Shown: in pieces, positions 37,033-39,899 of the stretch
How the letters are laid out: the number at the start of each line of letters is the position of its first letter
Numbering within the stretch: the stretch's first letter is position 1
Source: Clostridia bacterium
GTDB taxonomy: Bacteria > Bacillota > Clostridia > Oscillospirales > CAG-272
Direction of reading: 5' to 3'
NCBI GenBank assembly: GCA_017453245.1
Contig: JAFTKM010000001.1
Span: forward strand, 1 to 39,899
Length of the DNA stretch: 39,899 nt
Position numbers and translations under genes: made by a program
Notes under the pieces: model-generated
Told to the model about the DNA's origin: nothing
Database searches by the model: none
The model's input: only the letters and a program-made list of their open reading frames with translations

Positions 37033-38961
37033 TCAGAGTCTTTGTAGTGAGCAGGTGAACGACCAGAGGAATGCTACCTCCTCGCCGCCCTGCTTGTAGG
37101 AGATGCGGATACCGCCCTCAACTCTCTCGACCTCAGGCTCTGTGATATCATCGCGCTTGGTAAAGACGGTGAGATACTGTCTTGACTTATGCGCGGTATC
37201 GGTGAGAATAATGCGCGAGGTGGGAATAAGGCTGTCGGTGTTAAGCGACTTATTTGCGGGTACACATTCCGCGCTCATTCCCTCGGGGAGAAGGACGTTG
37301 ATGCGGTCGGACTTAGCAGCTCTGCCCTCTACCTTGACTGTGGGATCATCCATATGGAAGTAGATACGCACGTCGGTGCCGCTTACGTTGGCAACGTCGT
37401 CACAGACAAGGAATACGTCATCACCGACAAGGGCGCAAAGGCGCTTGTGATAATCGGGATCGTAGCCGTGGTGCGATGCGTCCGCCGCAAAGACACCGGG
37501 GAGTCTGTATGACTTACGGATCTTACCCTCACGCTGAGGGGTGAAGGACCATCTGGTTACATACTCGTATGGGTGCTTATTATCAAAGGTAAGGCAGGAG
37601 TGATACTCGGGCGACTTGAAGAGCTTACGCTCCTCGCACTCGCGGTAGGTGTAGTAGGAAGGATCGACAACGATGGGATCACCCTTGAGATAAAGAATGA
37701 AGGTCATAGGGTCGATCTGAGAGTGACCGTTGTTTACCGGTGAGTGGCACATAAAGCTGAACTGCGAGGACTCGCGAGTCCATCCGGTGCGCGCGAAATA
37801 CTGATCGATCTGACGCTGAAGGTGATCCTCCGCGGGAGCGCCTTGGGCATACTCGCGAGCCTTTGCCTGCTCTTGCTCGGGGATGACGTCGGGATCGTGA
37901 TGTGGGTGAATGTCGAAGAGCTTTGCCGTGGGGCCAAGCTCGCCAAAGCAACCGTAATAACGGCGGATAAGATTTGGGCCGATGGTGATGTATCCCGTAT
38001 CGCCAAAGGGCGCTATGATACCGTCGGGGCCTATCGTAGCGATGGCGTAATCGGTCGCCTTACGGCAAACGTCAAGTATATTGTCGGGGAGTGTGAGGTC
38101 GAACTTCTTTGCAACCTCGGCAAGTGAGAAGAACATACCGAGACAGCCGTTATGGTATCCGGGGCTTCCCTCTACCTGACCGCCGTCCTCTGTAAACTGT
38201 GCCTTTGCGCATCTGCCAAGCTCGCGGATAGCGAACTCGCGCCAGGAGTCGGACATATCAAAATCCGGGAAGATGCAGCAGATCAGAAGGAGTCCGAGCA
38301 TCTCGTGGATATAATGATTGTGGTCGGCCTTAGGCCAATATCTCGGGGACATCTCGCGGAGAACCAAGGCGTGCTCGTAGAAGGAGACTGCGACCTTGGA
38401 GTGAAGCGCGGGAGTCATAAAGTCGGTGTGAAGTAAATAATCGTAGGCAAAATTCCAGGAATCGAACATTCTGATGCCTACCTCAAGCGAGCGCCAAGGG
38501 TTGAGTCCTGAGAACACTCTGCGTATCGTGTTGATCTCATCGGGGGTAGAATTCTCGGTGGGGAGAGGCGGCAAGGGACAGGTGTCTATCCAGTTCTCAA
38601 GATCGGACATTACCTTCTCTGCGTACTCATTTTTGCCCGTCAGGTGATAAAGCTCGGAGAGAAGGCCAAACCAATGGGTTCTGTTAAGCACCCAGAGACC
38701 TTCCTCGTCGTCGGTGTGCATCACGCTCCATTTGGGTGGAGTGCCTACATACGTTCTGACACCGCGTGAGCCGGGGATCATAAAGAGGTTCTGCATAGCG
38801 TATGCCGCCTCTTTCTCTTTTCTGTCTATAAGCTCTGTGTTGTTAATATCCTTCTTGACCCAGGCTATTGCCTTGTCGCAGCGAGTCTTATGAAGCTCGC
38901 GCTGATGGGTGAGATATTCCTCATCGGTGAAATTACTCTTCAAAATGCTCTGTAATTGCAT
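37033..38961 (-). CDS. Heparinase II/III-family protein (paralogue 2)
   Basis: A 642-residue paralogue of the downstream gene, collinear along its whole length, with long identical stretches (PWRSLEVGIR, FDSWNFAYDYLL, YEHALVLREMSPRYWP, EYHS, RITLTD-like blocks). Active-site-like blocks are retained as DHNHYIHEMLG, EGSPGYHNG and NGHSQIDPMTFILYLKG. The third block reads GHSQID where the paralogue has GHAHQD, so the two may differ in substrate. ATG 38961 is chosen because GGAGG lies 8 nt upstream; the longer frame from 39087 overlaps the -35 box. No signal peptide. It is the first gene of the two-gene operon. Confidence 0.87.
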   Translation of the reverse strand: MQLQSILKSNFTDEEYLTHQRELHKTRCDKAIAWVKKDINNTELIDRKEKEAAYAMQNLFMIPGSRGVRTYVGTPPKWSVMHTDDEEGLWVLNRTHWFGLLSELYHLTGKNEYAEKVMSDLENWIDTCPLPPLPTENSTPDEINTIRRVFSGLNPWRSLEVGIRMFDSWNFAYDYLLHTDFMTPALHSKVAVSFYEHALVLREMSPRYWPKADHNHYIHEMLGLLLICCIFPDFDMSDSWREFAIRELGRCAKAQFTEDGGQVEGSPGYHNGCLGMFFSLAEVAKKFDLTLPDNILDVCRKATDYAIATIGPDGIIAPFGDTGYITIGPNLIRRYYGCFGELGPTAKLFDIHPHHDPDVIPEQEQAKAREYAQGAPAEDHLQRQIDQYFARTGWTRESSQFSFMCHSPVNNGHSQIDPMTFILYLKGDPIVVDPSYYTYRECEERKLFKSPEYHSCLTFDNKHPYEYVTRWSFTPQREGKIRKSYRLPGVFAADASHHGYDPDYHKRLCALVGDDVFLVCDDVANVSGTDVRIYFHMDDPTVKVEGRAAKSDRINVLLPEGMSAECVPANKSLNTDSLIPTSRIILTDTAHKSRQYLTVFTKRDDITEPEVERVEGGIRISYKQGGEEVAFLWSFTCSLQRL

Positions 38962-39058
38962 ATCATTTTCCTCCGTTTTATGCAACCGTCGTGGCTCTCG
39001 CCAATTAAAAAACCTTACGGGAAGCGGGACGAAAAACGCGCTGTTCCCTTCACCGCTA

Positions 39059-39087
39059 AGTATAGCACACGGGGGTGTTTTTTTCAA
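39059..39087 (-). promoter_or_regulatory. Promoter of the heparinase-like operon
   Basis: -35 TTGAAA (39082-39087), 17-bp spacer, -10 TATACT (39059-39064). The leader is about 90 nt; no known riboswitch or operator was recognised in it. Confidence 0.75.
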
Positions 39088-39112
39088 CCGAGTTTTGTCT
39101 TTTTTGGATGGT

Positions 39113-39141
39113 TTGACATAAATATTTATGTATTATATACA
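39113..39141 (+). promoter_or_regulatory. Orphan plus-strand promoter facing the repeats
   Basis: TTGACA (39113-39118), 17-bp spacer, TATACA (39136-39141). No gene follows before the window edge. It may drive a gene beyond 39899 or be fortuitous in AT-rich sequence. Confidence 0.4.
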
Positions 39142-39164
39142 AATGCGTGGCGCAGGGCTGCGCT

Positions 39165-39270
39165 GCGTCAGTTGAAAATTGAAAATGGAAAGTTGAAAAT
39201 TTGGGACGGGGAACGTGACGCGATGCGCCAATGCAAAATGCAAAATGCAAAATGCAAAATGCAAAATCAG
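39165..39270. repeat. GAAAATTG-type and ATGCAAA heptamer repeats
   Basis: GTTGAAAATTGAAAATGGAAAGTTGAAAAT is a degenerate short repeat. It is followed by GCGATGCGCCAATGC and five tandem ATGCAAA units (period 7). The GCGATGCGCCAATGC module also occurs at 20060-20115 and, slightly altered, at 34655-34675. Confidence 0.7.
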
Positions 39271-39582
39271 GGACGAAGAACAGACCGTAGGGGACGGCGC
39301 CTCGACGTCCCGCATGTGCAGAATAAAGGTGACCGTAGGGCGGGGGGCTTGCTCCCGCCGGATAATGCGGAGTTGGTTAGAGTGTCATCCTGAGCGGAGT
39401 GCGTAAGCACGGAGTCAGATAATCAAGCGTAAGCGAGTCTGTGCTTGCACAAGCGAGACACGCGCAGATTGCTACGTGTCGGATCACCATTAGGCGATCA
39501 GGTACAAAGTACCAAGGACACGAAGTGGACAACGACACGTGGTAGTAACCCGTAGGGCGACACAGAGTGTCGGGATCTACTT
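39271..39582. repeat. Dispersed GC-rich repeats and irregular hairpins, no gene
   Basis: This stretch contains GACCGTAGGGGACGGCG-type and GTAGGGCGGGGGGCTTGC-type sequences, TCATCCTGAGCGGAG, and several small palindromes (GTGC-gtaa-GCAC, GTACaaaGTAC, GACACGAAGTG). ORFs across it have no credible protein. It looks like a cluster of genomic repeats. Confidence 0.5.
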
Positions 39583-39615
39583 TGGCTAACACGATAACTA
39601 TCTGAGAAAACAGTA

Positions 39616-39891
39616 TAGCCAATGTCAACCTAAATGGAATACGTTTTAAGTGACGAATTTTCCGTAATAATGCATCAAAAATCCTCGTAATATGGCATAT
39701 GACATCGAATTTTTAGATTTTTCTTCCGGGAAAATTCGTCTACTTAAAATCTAGCGACCTAAAGCCGACAGAAATTCAATGCATTTTTTGAAATGCGAAC
39801 GAAGTCAAGTAGCACTTTACGAGCGAGAATTTTGAAAAAGGCGTGGATTTATGTGGCTTTAGGCGTGTTCAATTTAGGTTGGCATTGGCTA
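39616..39891. mobile_element. MITE-like element with nested inverted repeats
   Basis: A 28-bp inverted repeat with a few mismatches lies at 39616-39643 and 39864-39891 (outer end TAGCCAATGYCAACCTAAAT). Inside it a second inverted repeat (around GACGAATTTTCC at 39652-39664 and its complement at 39727-39740, with flanking matches) and a third (CCTAAAGCC near 39758 with GGCTTTAGG near 39855) are nested. No transposase is encoded. A further TTGGCTA copy occurs at 39584. Target-site duplications were not evident. Confidence 0.55.
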
Positions 39892-39899
39892 AGGAAGCT

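Noticed and set aside
38956-39393. A 145-codon plus-strand ORF near the right edge
   Set aside because: It crosses the heparinase operon promoter and low-complexity repeats; the peptide is repeat-derived.

Overview
This window looks like chromosomal DNA of an uncultured anaerobic clostridial bacterium, probably a gut Firmicute. The reasons are consensus TTGACA-17-TATAAT promoters, strong GGAGG ribosome binding sites, a lysine riboswitch, an anaerobic RNR activase, a Na+/alanine-type symporter, lipoproteins with a -TSC/-ASC lipobox, and intergenic repeats built from many short palindromes. A single-TM, SpoIIQ-like LytM protein hints at a spore-forming ancestry. I cannot place the genus from sequence alone.

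Layout. (1) 1-5189 (-): a giant surface lipoprotein that runs off the left edge. It alternates CxxC '[11 protein letters not shown]' modules, two Ig-like BIG2 domains and BspA-type leucine-rich repeats. (2) 5190-6287: no protein gene. It holds a promoter, a long-hairpin RNA and terminator (candidate 6S or unknown ncRNA), dispersed repeats and two arrays of short hairpins. (3) 6288-9222: a sugar-phosphate nucleotidyltransferase divergent from upp-rluA. (4) 9194-15144 (-): a uvrB-uvrA-nrdG-dut operon. (5) 15147-20042 (-): a DUF4434 gene, then a kinase-argS-yebC operon ending in another hairpin array. (6) 20270-23822 (-): a beta-helix lipoprotein sharing the CxxC modules of region 1. (7) 23917-27533: SpoIIQ-like gene (with a hairpin array before its terminator) and hom, convergent with an AGCS symporter. 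(8) 27585-29514 (-): an sdaA-ynzC-zinc ribbon/TM operon feeding the symporter. (9) 29534-34061 (+): an unknown membrane protein, then a lysine-riboswitch-controlled ABC importer. (10) 34073-39087: a small lipoprotein, tRNA-Arg(CCG) behind a repeat-rich leader, and two tandem heparinase II/III-like genes. (11) 39088-39899: dispersed repeats and a MITE-like element with nested inverted repeats.

How the genes fit together. Serine deaminase and the AGCS transporter suggest serine/alanine uptake and catabolism. The riboswitch assigns the ABC importer to lysine. The large lipoproteins, the beta-helix protein, DUF4434 and the heparinase-like proteins point to contact with, and breakdown of, complex polysaccharides. 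The rest is housekeeping: nucleotide excision repair, dUTP removal, uracil salvage, pseudouridylation and arginyl-tRNA synthesis.

Most interesting. The substrate-binding protein of the lysine importer has its two halves in swapped order, which looks like a natural circular permutation of the family 3 solute-binding fold. The window also carries several arrays of unrelated short palindromes joined by a constant linker that differs between arrays and may flip orientation within one. I know of no described function for these arrays.
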